DNA of 40,435 nt from JBBQFC01 sp038321615 (GCA_038321615.1 JBBQFC010000028.1:1-40435), one strand, 5' to 3'. Shown: positions 9,247 through 18,266, numbered from the stretch's first letter. The notes: generated by a model from the letters alone, not told the origin. Made by a program: numbers and translations.

Positions 9247-9843
9247 ATGCCACTCGTAGAACGAATTCTTTTATTTCTGGTTTTCATCGCGGTAGTCTTT
9301 AAAATGCAGCAGTGGCCTTTTGGTGGGATCGCGCTTGTACTTACACTCAGCATTTTGTCAATACTCTATTTGTACTTAGGATTAATGGCCCAAAGTAGAG
9401 GCAATACGGCATTATCTGCAAAGGCACCTCTTATTGCAGCGGGATATGCGCTCTCTATCGCTGCTGTTGGCGTGTTGTTCAAATTGCAATACTGGCCTAT
9501 GGACGACATCATTCTGAAGGTCGCTCTGGTGTTTTGCGCGGGCTGTATTTTATTCCTTCGGTTTTCCAATTCTGCAGCTTCATCGGCTCAGGAGACGCAC
9601 GACACGCGAAGACTGTGGACAAATCGACTCGTAGTAGGAATCATAATAAGTGCAATTTTAGCCTTTACAAGCCAGCAGACACTCTTGGATTTTCAATATC
9701 GCAACGATCCAGAATTGGCTCGTCTAACAGGACTCTACTACGCAAATCCCGATGATGTCACCCACCGGAAGAGTTATTTCGATTACATCGGTGAACCCGA
9801 TCCTTATTTTCAATCCGATTCATCTGTCCGGGTTACAAACTAA
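9247..9843 (+). CDS. Small membrane protein with two GldL-N-like hairpins
   Basis: A 198-residue membrane protein with about five hydrophobic segments. The N-terminal two thirds is an internal duplication: VFKMQQWPFGGIALVLTL near residues 18-35 and LFKLQYWPMDDIILKVAL near 77-94. The shared F-K-x-Q-x-W-P signature followed by a hydrophobic helix is what I know from the membrane domain of the gliding/T9SS motor protein GldL and from related Bacteroidota membrane proteins. The C-terminal 60 residues are soluble and unrecognised. It is too short and duplicated to be GldL itself, which has a long cytoplasmic tail, so I give no symbol. ATG at 9247 is the first start. Function is unknown. Confidence 0.65.
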   Translation: MPLVERILLFLVFIAVVFKMQQWPFGGIALVLTLSILSILYLYLGLMAQSRGNTALSAKAPLIAAGYALSIAAVGVLFKLQYWPMDDIILKVALVFCAGCILFLRFSNSAASSAQETHDTRRLWTNRLVVGIIISAILAFTSQQTLLDFQYRNDPELARLTGLYYANPDDVTHRKSYFDYIGEPDPYFQSDSSVRVTN

Positions 9844-10230
9844 AATAACCTGTAAGTATTGAGACCTACTATCAGCGCATTGGTGCGCTTTTCATTGGGA
9901 GTTTACGCCCTGCGATCGCAATTGGTAAAGTGGCCGAAATGGCAACACGAGCAAACTGTGGATTTTGCAATGCGCAGTGGAGTGAAATATTTCGATAATC
10001 GGCAGTTTTACCTTCTGATCCAAATGAATATAGATTTTGAAATTGCAAATGCACGCAAAAAAAGCAGGCCTATTGACCCATCAGCGCATCTCGTATCCTA
10101 TTCTCGCGACCACTCGAAACCGCTTTGGCCATTTTAATCAATTAGCACATCGTAAACGTTGAAAGCCTTGATCACCATCGCTTTCCTTATCTCGAGCCAC
10201 ACTTTTATGGTCATCGCCCGGTACGGATAT
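9844..10230. other. Gene-poor gap with an inverted-repeat element
   Basis: Short frames occur on both strands but none has a credible start, ribosome site or family pattern. The only structure I see is the imperfect inverted repeat at 9910-9977. The region may hold remnants of decayed genes. Confidence 0.5.
9910..9977. repeat. Imperfect inverted repeat flanking a 43-base core
   Basis: CTGCGATCGCAA (9910-9921) is answered by TTGCAATGCGCAG (9965-9977), whose reverse complement CTGCGCATTGCAA matches it apart from one inserted base and one substitution. The left arm contains the 10-base palindrome TGCGATCGCA. The layout resembles a REP- or MITE-like element, but with one copy in the window I cannot show that it is dispersed. 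Confidence 0.35.
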
Positions 10231-10473
10231 TTAAAATTTTCGGAATGAAAATGGTTTAGTAAATTGGAATTGGTTGTAATTGAACCAATTAGCTGGGGCA
10301 TCGCTCTTTTCGAGTATGCTTTTCAGGTTCCGGTCAATAGAATAGAGTAAAACGAAAATGGTGGTTCCTTTACTCTGATCGAATTCAAGGTAATCCAAGA
10401 ACTCATGACCTTGGTTGTATTCGCATTCTTCACACTCGTAGTATTCAAAACGGAGACCTTTCGCACAAACCAC
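10231..10473 (-). CDS. Hypothetical small protein or gene remnant
   Basis: An 80-codon frame opening with GTG at 10473. Codon use looks like that of coding DNA here and the product is polar and acidic with a Cys pair (YECEECEYNQGHEF). I recognise no family. In the same frame the sequence stays open only seven codons further upstream (NQQAECIK) before a stop and offers no ATG, so the 5' end may have been lost. An overlapping plus-strand frame encodes a hydrophobic stretch ending LAVYFMFKK, so the strand itself is uncertain. Treat it as a possible remnant; a real small gene is the alternative. Confidence 0.3.
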   Translation of the reverse strand: MVCAKGLRFEYYECEECEYNQGHEFLDYLEFDQSKGTTIFVLLYSIDRNLKSILEKSDAPANWFNYNQFQFTKPFSFRKF

Positions 10474-10640
10474 CTTGATGCATTCGGCTTGCTGGTTTTA
10501 GCCGTTTATTTTATGTTTAAGAAGTGATAAATACTTACTAATTCGCACTGGTCGTCTGCCAGAAACACATTGGAAGCGTGCGTATTTGCCCGAAAAAATT
10601 AGGGCGATGGACCCTATGATCCGAAGGATTGGAGCGGACC

Positions 10641-12608
10641 CTACTTCTTTTTGATGATGAGGAGAATTTTATTGAAATCAGCAGCTGCATTGATTACTTC
10701 CTGGAAATCGTCATAAACAGCGACGGGAAGAACAATTCGATCGTAATACTCTGTCGACGTGATGGTTACCGTATTTCCCGCCACAGTATATTTTGAACTA
10801 AATGACATAACCGTCTCGCCGTCCATCTGTCCAGATTTTGAAATATTTAAGGCTTCCAAATTTTGAACTTCGCAATCATCCGGTAGGACCAATTTTATAT
10901 TCCTTTCATAAATGCGTTTGAAATCGCTCTCAACTGGATACTGCCGTTCATTTTCTTCATAAAGAGCCAATTGCGGCCCAATCAATTCACCGACCTTAAA
11001 AAGGATTTCATTCCCTGCATCTTCCACAAAACGGTGGTCTTGGGTCGAAAACTGAATTTCATATGGTTTAAAACCGAAATCACCTGCTTCAACGTTACTA
11101 ATTGTTACGTCATTGCTCTTAATCTCTTCATTAATTGTTTCAGGAATACTGGTCAAAAGATTGTTTCGGGCTTCTTCATTTAAGAGATATACGTAGGGTT
11201 GAACGCTCGATGCCGGATAGCCCAGTTGTTTTTTGACGAATTTAATTTCAGGATTTTTAATGGAACTGGTAAAATCGACTTCAACGAACATATCGTCCCG
11301 GTTATCTACATACGGCAGTGCATCTATATACTTTATCTCTCCGACTGCCGTACTCACGCTACCGACGCTTACTTCCCGAATGAAGAAACCATAATTTTCC
11401 GCCCAGGTAGCAGGGATATATTTACCCCTGGTAAAGCGCTCACCTGGAGCAATAAATAAGTCCTGCTCAGGGAAGTACAAGAGAAGGGCTTTGAGATAAA
11501 GATATGCTTCGAATTCAGGATCAAATCGCATTTGCGACCGATCGGATGTCAATACTAATTCAAATTCAACTCCATATTCTTTCAGAATGGTTTTAAGCAA
11601 GATGGATATACCCCACTCATTGGTCGCTTTATTTTCAAAGATAAAATCTAAATTTTCAAATCGAGAGTCGCCGTCTTCGATTATACTGAAATTAATTTTC
11701 AGATAGTTTTCAACTGTAGCAATGAGCTCGGTTTTTGATTTTCCTTCAAGCGGTATTTCTTTTTTTAGTTTGTCGATTTCTTTTTGTTGCTTTTTGGATA
11801 TTTCCGGTTTCAAACGTTCATTAAAATAAGCACACACGTTCCTGTAGTTCGTAATGTCGGCCTTATTTTGGGCGTAGTTTCGTGCAAGTTTAAATACAAC
11901 TCCTTTCTTCACTGTATTGGGGTAAAGGTAGAACTGGTCCTTAATACCACTTACCGAGTCAACATTTATAAACCACCTGTTCACCTCCGTTTCAGTTGTA
12001 TCATTTATCACTTCCGGCGCACCATTGAGTGATTTGAAGGCAAATTTTAAGTGGCTCGGGCTGATCACTTCGAATTCTTGTTTCATTCGAAATTCTTCAC
12101 CTTGCAGATATATTAGTTCGCCGTAAAATTGAGCCCCAACCATCCGATAGCTTACTTGATCAATGATGCTTCCTTTCTCGAGACCTTCTAATGCGAAATA
12201 GTCGTATGGAGACTCTACGCCATTATTCTCAAAAACGCCTTTTTTAATATCGGTTGGTAATAGGTCAATTACCTTGCCGTTAGGTTTGATAACCCGCGCT
12301 TTTTGATAAAGGTATGTAGTACTTTCACCTGATGAAAGGTAGATTCTATTATTGGATTCAATTGCTTCATCGCTATCCACCAATTTGACGGTGCGCGAAA
12401 GGATGTATGCGCGCTCCCCATCTTGATCAATTTTATATTCGGTTGAATACTTTTTGAATAAGGTAGTTTCCCCAACTTCATATCCGGCTGGAGGCTTGGT
12501 GTAAGTTGCTGGATCTGGAAAGGCAAAGTCGGAGTACCGTTGCGCACTGAGATAGCCAGAAGTAGATGAAAACATTAGCGCGAAATAGATTGCTCTGGAG
12601 TTAATCAT
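10641..12608 (-). CDS. DUF3857 / transglutaminase-like protein with lost catalytic triad
   Basis: A 655-residue secreted protein with a signal peptide (INSRAIYFALMFSSTSGYLSAQ). Residues of about 40-210 fit the DUF3857 domain (AYILSRTVKLVDSDEAIES, ALEGLEKGSIIDQVSYRM); the middle matches the transglutaminase-like fold in layout (SKTELIATVENYLKINFSII). By hand alignment to its neighbour, the catalytic Cys, His and Asp positions carry other residues: the GDCKD segment is TNEWG, the DNH segment is YLK, and the Asp strand reads LFIAPGE. It should therefore be a non-enzymatic binding or partner protein. The ATG overlaps the stop of the upstream transglutaminase gene by 8 bases, so it is the third gene of a coupled operon. 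It is anchored by nothing obvious beyond the signal peptide, so periplasm or outer surface is likely. Confidence 0.82.
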   Translation of the reverse strand: MINSRAIYFALMFSSTSGYLSAQRYSDFAFPDPATYTKPPAGYEVGETTLFKKYSTEYKIDQDGERAYILSRTVKLVDSDEAIESNNRIYLSSGESTTYLYQKARVIKPNGKVIDLLPTDIKKGVFENNGVESPYDYFALEGLEKGSIIDQVSYRMVGAQFYGELIYLQGEEFRMKQEFEVISPSHLKFAFKSLNGAPEVINDTTETEVNRWFINVDSVSGIKDQFYLYPNTVKKGVVFKLARNYAQNKADITNYRNVCAYFNERLKPEISKKQQKEIDKLKKEIPLEGKSKTELIATVENYLKINFSIIEDGDSRFENLDFIFENKATNEWGISILLKTILKEYGVEFELVLTSDRSQMRFDPEFEAYLYLKALLLYFPEQDLFIAPGERFTRGKYIPATWAENYGFFIREVSVGSVSTAVGEIKYIDALPYVDNRDDMFVEVDFTSSIKNPEIKFVKKQLGYPASSVQPYVYLLNEEARNNLLTSIPETINEEIKSNDVTISNVEAGDFGFKPYEIQFSTQDHRFVEDAGNEILFKVGELIGPQLALYEENERQYPVESDFKRIYERNIKLVLPDDCEVQNLEALNISKSGQMDGETVMSFSSKYTVAGNTVTITSTEYYDRIVLPVAVYDDFQEVINAAADFNKILLIIKKK

Positions 12609-14550
12609 CTGAATTGGAATATTTTAGTTTAATTGACCTGTCAAGTTCTGAAGATAAAAAGCCAATGGCGTTGTTCCATTCTTCTTTTTGAGATGGTGTA
12701 ATTTCCAGTGCTTTATGTTCGAAATATATCTGATATTTTATAGTCCGCCCTTCTATTGAATAACTTATCCTTCCCGCTAAAAGGTCATTTTCAATGTAAG
12801 CATTTTCAGGAATGTACATTACCTCTGCATTTTCGGGTATTTCAAAAAGGAAGGTTTTTTCTACAGCAAATAAAAATCGGTAAAAGGATGACATTTTTCG
12901 ATTTTCAGGAATACGATATTGTTTGATATTTTTATCGAGATTTAAATTCACGTAGCAATTTTCGCCGGCAATATTTAAATACGATTCTATTGAAAAGTTA
13001 TAGGTTATGCGTAAACTGTCTTTCACGTTTTCTGGCCAATGGTATTGATAATCGCCCAACAAGAATTTATTTGTTCCTTTCTTTAAAATTCGGAATAAAA
13101 GATCTCGTTTACCTTTTTCAGTGCTCTCGCCCATGTAAGCTGAATGGATGTATTCCGCATCATATCCTGTAGATAATAATTGCCCATTTCCAATTAGTAC
13201 GTCGCCTTTGATGCTGAGCTTTACCGTGTCAGACTCAAGATTTATTTTTGCAGCTATTATAGGTAGCTTGATTACGCGATATGCACTATCTGTCAGAGCC
13301 ACCATGGCTTCCTTCCCTTGAACTGAATAGGAAGCACGGCCAAACTTGAGGTTGGAGTTTGTAGCGTCCAAAATATAAGGAGTTCCTGAAGAATCCAGAT
13401 AGGTTACTATCATGTGGTTGTCCACTACAGGGCTCGGAAGGTCAGAGTAGCTGTAAGGTATTTCTCTCGTACCTACCCATGTTAAATGCGATTCTATACC
13501 AACGGCATCTAACATGCTAACTATTAAGCAACTCATATCTTTACAATCTCCAAAGCGCCGCTGGAGAATTAGATCTGGATCCCGCGGGATGAATCCACCA
13601 TAGCCATCGCTAAAAGCTATATATTTAATATTGTCTTGCACCCATTGATAAATTGATTTGACTTTAGCTATTTCAGATTCAAAATTGCCAGCCAACGAAT
13701 CTGCGATCTCTTTCAATTCGGCTGCTTCTGATTTAGATACTTTAGAAACCAACAGTCTATACCAGTTGTAAAGATCACCTGTGTCCTGTAGCACCTTTAT
13801 CACTTCTCCGGCATATTCGTACGATTGAATATACGGAACCACTTGTGGCCAATAATGCGATTCGTAGTCGTTATCGCCGTATAGAAGTTCTTTTTTGGAT
13901 TCTGCTTTTTCCCATTGATGATAGGTGTAATTGCCTTCACTCCATTCGCTATGCTTTAAACCACTATTGTCCATATTAAATTCAAAAAAGCCAAGCTTGA
14001 TGTCCTTGTGAACTTTTATTCTGTAGGTGGTTTTATCTGCGTAAATGTTTTGCTCGAATTGGCGTCCAGAAATAAGATGTTCATCTATGGACTGGCGCTT
14101 GATTTTCAAATCGATTAATGCGCCTTCCCGGATGTTTTCAAATTCAAAAGACCGTTCTCTGTAGTCTTTGTAAAAGCTCATACCACCATCGATAACTGCT
14201 TTATCATCGAATGACTTGACCTTTTCGACCTTGTATTTCCCTTGGTTGGGATAGTAAAGTGTTGCATCGAGTTCGAGAATGGGGCTGAAACTATCGTAAC
14301 CGATTGATCTTTTTTTCAGGATTACAGCATTCTCGTCTAAACAAATTATTTTTTCGTGGTAACTTGTTGTTAAGTTTAATCCATCTTTTCCTATGTCGAA
14401 TTCGTCTAAGGTCAAGACGTTTAACTTCACAAATGACTCCTTTGGAAACCTTTGTTTCAGAGCATTGTAATTGTAATCTTCCGGAACCTGAGCATGGCAT
14501 ACGCAGGGTAGTAAAATTGCTACAAATAGCGCCCTTTTACAGCTTGACAT
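12601..14550 (-). CDS. DUF3857 / transglutaminase-like protein with intact triad
   Basis: A 649-residue secreted protein. ATG at 14550 is chosen because it gives a signal peptide (MSSCKRALFVAILLPCVCHA); the frame is open 18 codons further upstream inside the preceding gene. The N-terminal DUF3857 domain (ENIREGALIDLKIKRQSIDE) precedes a transglutaminase-like papain-fold domain with an intact triad: Cys336 in RRFGDCKDMS, His in VVDNHMIVTYL, and Asp in YILDATN. A helical linker (AKVKSIYQWVQDNIKYIAFS) precedes it as usual. Enzymes of this fold in bacteria act as proteases, amidases or cross-linkers; the substrate is unknown. It overlaps the upstream MORN-repeat gene by 14 bases and the downstream triad-less paralog by 8, so the two probably act together. 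Confidence 0.88.
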   Translation of the reverse strand: MSSCKRALFVAILLPCVCHAQVPEDYNYNALKQRFPKESFVKLNVLTLDEFDIGKDGLNLTTSYHEKIICLDENAVILKKRSIGYDSFSPILELDATLYYPNQGKYKVEKVKSFDDKAVIDGGMSFYKDYRERSFEFENIREGALIDLKIKRQSIDEHLISGRQFEQNIYADKTTYRIKVHKDIKLGFFEFNMDNSGLKHSEWSEGNYTYHQWEKAESKKELLYGDNDYESHYWPQVVPYIQSYEYAGEVIKVLQDTGDLYNWYRLLVSKVSKSEAAELKEIADSLAGNFESEIAKVKSIYQWVQDNIKYIAFSDGYGGFIPRDPDLILQRRFGDCKDMSCLIVSMLDAVGIESHLTWVGTREIPYSYSDLPSPVVDNHMIVTYLDSSGTPYILDATNSNLKFGRASYSVQGKEAMVALTDSAYRVIKLPIIAAKINLESDTVKLSIKGDVLIGNGQLLSTGYDAEYIHSAYMGESTEKGKRDLLFRILKKGTNKFLLGDYQYHWPENVKDSLRITYNFSIESYLNIAGENCYVNLNLDKNIKQYRIPENRKMSSFYRFLFAVEKTFLFEIPENAEVMYIPENAYIENDLLAGRISYSIEGRTIKYQIYFEHKALEITPSQKEEWNNAIGFLSSELDRSIKLKYSNSDD

Positions 14551-17500
14551 AGTACTCTCCGTTGTAGTACAATGCTTTCGATAATACCTTCCCTTTTTCA
14601 TCATAATTTATTTGTTCGCCATGTTTTTCATCGTTCACGTATTCTACCAGCATTTTTTTTGTTCCACTTTCATAGTACTCTGCGTAAGGTCCATGAAGTA
14701 CTCCGTAGATGTAGGAGCTTTCGAGTTTTAGGTTTCCGTTGGAATAGAAGGATTTATAAGTTCCATGGCGTTCATCATGCTTAAGTTCGTAATCCAAAAC
14801 CATATTACCATTCGAATGGTAAGCGCGATAGTTCCCTACGAACACTCCCTTTTCAATATGGAAGGATCGAGATGGTTTTCCCGAAGAAAAGAAGCCCTCC
14901 ACATTTATCGAGCTTTGTGCTATTGGGGTAGATATAGTATCGCCGGCTGCGTTGAGATAAAAGTATGATATGAGTGCCCCTTCTCTATAGGTTCTGCCCA
15001 CCTCTAACTCACCAGTTTCATCGTAGAAAACATAATTGCCATTGATCTCGTCCATCCAGTATTCTATAGTTCGCTCTATATTACCGTCGCGATAGTACTC
15101 CACAAATTTGCCAGTTCTGTCGCCGTATTCATAAGGTGTTTCGCTCATCAGAGATCCATCGTCAAAGTATTCTTTCCAAATACCAGCTTTATTCCCGTTC
15201 AGGAACTCGCCTTCCGTTTCAAGCTTTCCATTTTCATGAAACCACTTCCAAACTCCGGTTTTTTGACCTGATATGTATCTACCTTCTGTCTCTAATTTTC
15301 CATCGTGCGAATACCAGGTAAATAGGCTGTCGGCTTCGCTCTTTGTGTATTTACCTCTAAAATCCCGGTTACCGTTATAGTGATTTCGTTCGTGGATGCC
15401 TTCGTAATTTTTGAAAACAAACCGACTAAGCTCATTTCCGGTGGTATCAAAATATGCACCACCAACCAACATGCCATCATCGTATTCAGTGGTATAATCT
15501 AACTTACCATTCACCGCATAGATCTTATTGATCCCTTTAATTATACCATTTTGGTAAAAGGATTCTTCCATAATGGTGCCGTCTGGGTGATAAGACAGCC
15601 ATACTCCCTCCAAATCCCCATCCGCGTAGAACCCCCGTTTTTCTAGTTGCCCGCCGGGATAATATTTTCTGTAGCTTCCATGGAGCAGTCCCTTTTTGTA
15701 GGTATATTTCTCTTTAGTATCGCCCCAAGGATAGTATATTAGGCAATCACCGCTTCGCTCTAAATCATCGAAAGAGTATGTCTGTGCCAGATTTCCGTAG
15801 GTATCAAATTCCTTCCATTCCCCTATTTGACCTTTCTCAGGGCTGTAAAGGCCTTCTAAATATACCCTACCTTGGGAGTTGTATGACTTATACGAAAAGG
15901 GATTTTTTTTATCTCCTCCTTCAAACAGAATTCCTCCTTTCTCATCGAAAAAACGGAAGCTAATTATAAAGTCATTTTTGAAAACTTTTTCTGCCATTAA
16001 AATCCCTCTTGAAGAGTATTCTTTAAGAGTTCCTTCCAATTTTCCTTTTGAATACGTCCCCTGCGATTTGAGTTTTCCGTTGCTATAATAGGCGGTCCAT
16101 AAGCCAGTTTTTAATCCTGCATTGTATAATCCTTCCGAATTGGTTTTTCCGTTGTAGTAGGCTGACAAGTAGGACCCCTCGAATTCGTTATTCGCCTTCA
16201 TGGCTTTAATTTGATTCTGATCGTTGGGCCAAAATATTTCATAAGATCCATTTGAAACCCCAGAAGTGTACGATTCTTTGCGGTAGATTTTTTGGTCGGG
16301 ATAGTATTCTGCTAAAATTCCGGTAAGCTCGCCAGATTTGTATTGCGTATCATATTCTAAAACTTCGTTCGGGAAAAAATAATTAACCTTCCCTTCATAG
16401 AAATCATTGGAGTACGAACCCTTTTCATAGAGCCGTCCTGTCAAATAGAATTTTTGAAATGCTCCAGATTTTTCGCCGTCAGCAAACGTAAGTTCTTGAT
16501 CTATAATGCCATTTTCATGAAAGGTTTCGGCAGAACCATTTAGTTTGCCTTTATCAAATTTTAGAACTTGCTTCAAGGTTCCATCTTCATAGTAATATCG
16601 CCACTCGCCTTCTTTTTGGTCATCGCGAAAAGGACCTTCCGCACTCACACAGCCATTGTCGTAGAAGTAAGCGCGGGTGCCGTCAAACTGAGTGTTGTCT
16701 GCAGCGAGTTTAGAAATCGCTTCAATATTCGAATTGTTGTTGTACCAAACCCTGTATGTTCCCTGGTATGGGGCTGATGCGAAAGTCTGGATATTATGTT
16801 GGTCATTCCAGGTATCGCGCAACCATAGATTGAACGTTTTCAGATCCTTAAGCTTCTTGGAAACTAGTTTTTTATGATTTTCATTTTCTGAAGATAGGAT
16901 TAGAAGCACTTGAAGTAAATTGAATTTTCCGGACTCCATAACGGTGTTAAAAAAGGGAGCGTAATAGGAACTAAAGAAATAGTCGCTCACTTTTCGAGTC
17001 TTCAATTGTGAAAAAATAAGGTGGTTCTGTTTTGCCAAGTATATATCTACATCGGTATCGACTTTGTAGTCCTTTTTTAAGGCTACATAATTCTCGATTA
17101 GCAAATCAATGTCTTTAAACTCTTGAGACTCCAACTTAAAACCAGGCTTAGGTTCTTTTTCGATTTTGGTGTTATTCGATACTTCATTGAGCAACCTTAG
17201 AATGGTAATTGCCTTTGAACCATCTGGGTCGAGCATGAGAGCCGTGTTTAGAGCTAAAAAGGCTTCAGTAAAGTGGCCTTCATTCAGAGCAAAAAGACCG
17301 AGGTTTAAATGCGCGTTCACATCAAAAGGGAAGAGTATGACTTGACTCTTATAAGCTGAATAAGAGGAATCGTATTGAGCTGCGTTGCCGTATTGAATGG
17401 CTCTGTTGTAAAGACCAAGCCGATAGAAGGGGTATTCATCGCAGAGCGCCTCGTATTCAGTTAAAGAACTGATGCTGTCGCCTTTTTTATTTAGTGTATA

Positions 17501-17818
17501 GGCAAGATTGAGCCAAAATGCCTGTTTCTCCTTATTACGAGGAATTTTCATCCCTTCGCGGCAAGCCGCCAAGCCTTCATCATACTGCTTCAAGTCGAGC
17601 ATGGTCGAACTTTTCTTAATAAGCGCATTTACGTAGTTCGTATCACCCTTTTGCACCTGGTTAAAAAGCGCTATGGCTTCCAGATTTTTGTCAAGCATTC
17701 GCAAAGAATCTGCTCGTATTATTAGATCTGCGGAAGGGATAAAAGAATCAGTTATTTCTTGGGCTCGGATCTGAGAAGAAGTAAGAACAACGAGTAGAAC
17801 AAAAACAGGAATCCGCAT
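14537..17818 (-). CDS. Secreted TPR plus MORN-variant repeat protein
   Basis: A 1093-residue protein. ATG at 17818 gives a signal peptide (MRIPVFVLLVVLTSSQIRAQ); an open upstream extension of 33 codons looks non-coding. Residues of about 25-215 are TPR-like helical repeats (ALIKKSSTMLDLKQYDEGLA, NAHLNLGLFALNEGHFTEAF). After a linker, about residues 350-1090 are more than 25 tandem MORN-variant (YwqK-type) repeats of about 23 residues with the pattern G-x-W-x-x-Y-Y-x-[DN]-G-x-L, for example GEWRYYYEDGTLKQ, GVWKWFHENGKLETEG and GTYKSFYSNGNLKLES. Such repeats form long beta hairpin rods used as scaffolds. It begins a three-gene operon with the two DUF3857 proteins, so it may hold or present their substrate. 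The number of repeats is large for the family as I know it. Confidence 0.85.
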   Translation of the reverse strand: MRIPVFVLLVVLTSSQIRAQEITDSFIPSADLIIRADSLRMLDKNLEAIALFNQVQKGDTNYVNALIKKSSTMLDLKQYDEGLAACREGMKIPRNKEKQAFWLNLAYTLNKKGDSISSLTEYEALCDEYPFYRLGLYNRAIQYGNAAQYDSSYSAYKSQVILFPFDVNAHLNLGLFALNEGHFTEAFLALNTALMLDPDGSKAITILRLLNEVSNNTKIEKEPKPGFKLESQEFKDIDLLIENYVALKKDYKVDTDVDIYLAKQNHLIFSQLKTRKVSDYFFSSYYAPFFNTVMESGKFNLLQVLLILSSENENHKKLVSKKLKDLKTFNLWLRDTWNDQHNIQTFASAPYQGTYRVWYNNNSNIEAISKLAADNTQFDGTRAYFYDNGCVSAEGPFRDDQKEGEWRYYYEDGTLKQVLKFDKGKLNGSAETFHENGIIDQELTFADGEKSGAFQKFYLTGRLYEKGSYSNDFYEGKVNYFFPNEVLEYDTQYKSGELTGILAEYYPDQKIYRKESYTSGVSNGSYEIFWPNDQNQIKAMKANNEFEGSYLSAYYNGKTNSEGLYNAGLKTGLWTAYYSNGKLKSQGTYSKGKLEGTLKEYSSRGILMAEKVFKNDFIISFRFFDEKGGILFEGGDKKNPFSYKSYNSQGRVYLEGLYSPEKGQIGEWKEFDTYGNLAQTYSFDDLERSGDCLIYYPWGDTKEKYTYKKGLLHGSYRKYYPGGQLEKRGFYADGDLEGVWLSYHPDGTIMEESFYQNGIIKGINKIYAVNGKLDYTTEYDDGMLVGGAYFDTTGNELSRFVFKNYEGIHERNHYNGNRDFRGKYTKSEADSLFTWYSHDGKLETEGRYISGQKTGVWKWFHENGKLETEGEFLNGNKAGIWKEYFDDGSLMSETPYEYGDRTGKFVEYYRDGNIERTIEYWMDEINGNYVFYDETGELEVGRTYREGALISYFYLNAAGDTISTPIAQSSINVEGFFSSGKPSRSFHIEKGVFVGNYRAYHSNGNMVLDYELKHDERHGTYKSFYSNGNLKLESSYIYGVLHGPYAEYYESGTKKMLVEYVNDEKHGEQINYDEKGKVLSKALYYNGEYYVKL

Positions 17819-18266
17819 GCAATTTGGGTTTTGAGGTTTGAGATAAGGTAAAACGACTTTTGGGGAAGGAATATTCTTCTTTTGCAATATTTTGATACAA
17901 TCCTTGAAAAAATACATTTAAATGGTAAAGGGTTTCTCCGAAAAGAATGTTGTAAAGAATTGGAAAGTATAAATGTTCACGAAACGTTCTAAAGTTAATT
18001 TTCAAAAATAAGGGGTTTTTGGAAATATCACACTCTTCCGATGTTTTTATGGCTCGTTATACGCTTTTTTGTGGTTCGTTAATTTTGGAATGCCCAGCTT
18101 CTAAATTTCTGAATGAATTAATTTACAACCATCGAGCACTTTAGACTTCAATGAATCTGAACATCAAAAAACTTTTCTTTGTGTCAAATTGACAATCTTT
18201 ACTTTAAATCTTCTACATTCATAGCCCTCTTAGTTTGACCATTTTCCAGAATTTAGAAAGGTGCCC
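17819..18266. promoter_or_regulatory. Divergent regulatory region between the MORN operon and the UspA gene
   Basis: These 448 bases hold no supported gene and must contain the promoters of both divergent transcripts. The clear structure is TGTCAAATTGACA (18182-18194), a perfect 6-1-6 palindrome and good operator candidate. On the plus strand the TTG inside it lies 22 bases before TACATTCA (18214-18221), a poor match to TAnnTTTG, and TTAGTTTG (18230-18237) is a closer match without a well-spaced TTG. Neither promoter is convincing. Confidence 0.45.

Noticed and set aside
9911..9920. TGCGATCGCA as an origin or DnaA/SeqA-like site
   Set aside because: A single short palindrome without DnaA boxes or AT-rich DNA beside it does not support an origin.
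9859..10137. A 92-codon plus-strand frame from a TTG start
   Set aside because: No ribosome site, no conserved pattern, and it crosses the inverted-repeat element.
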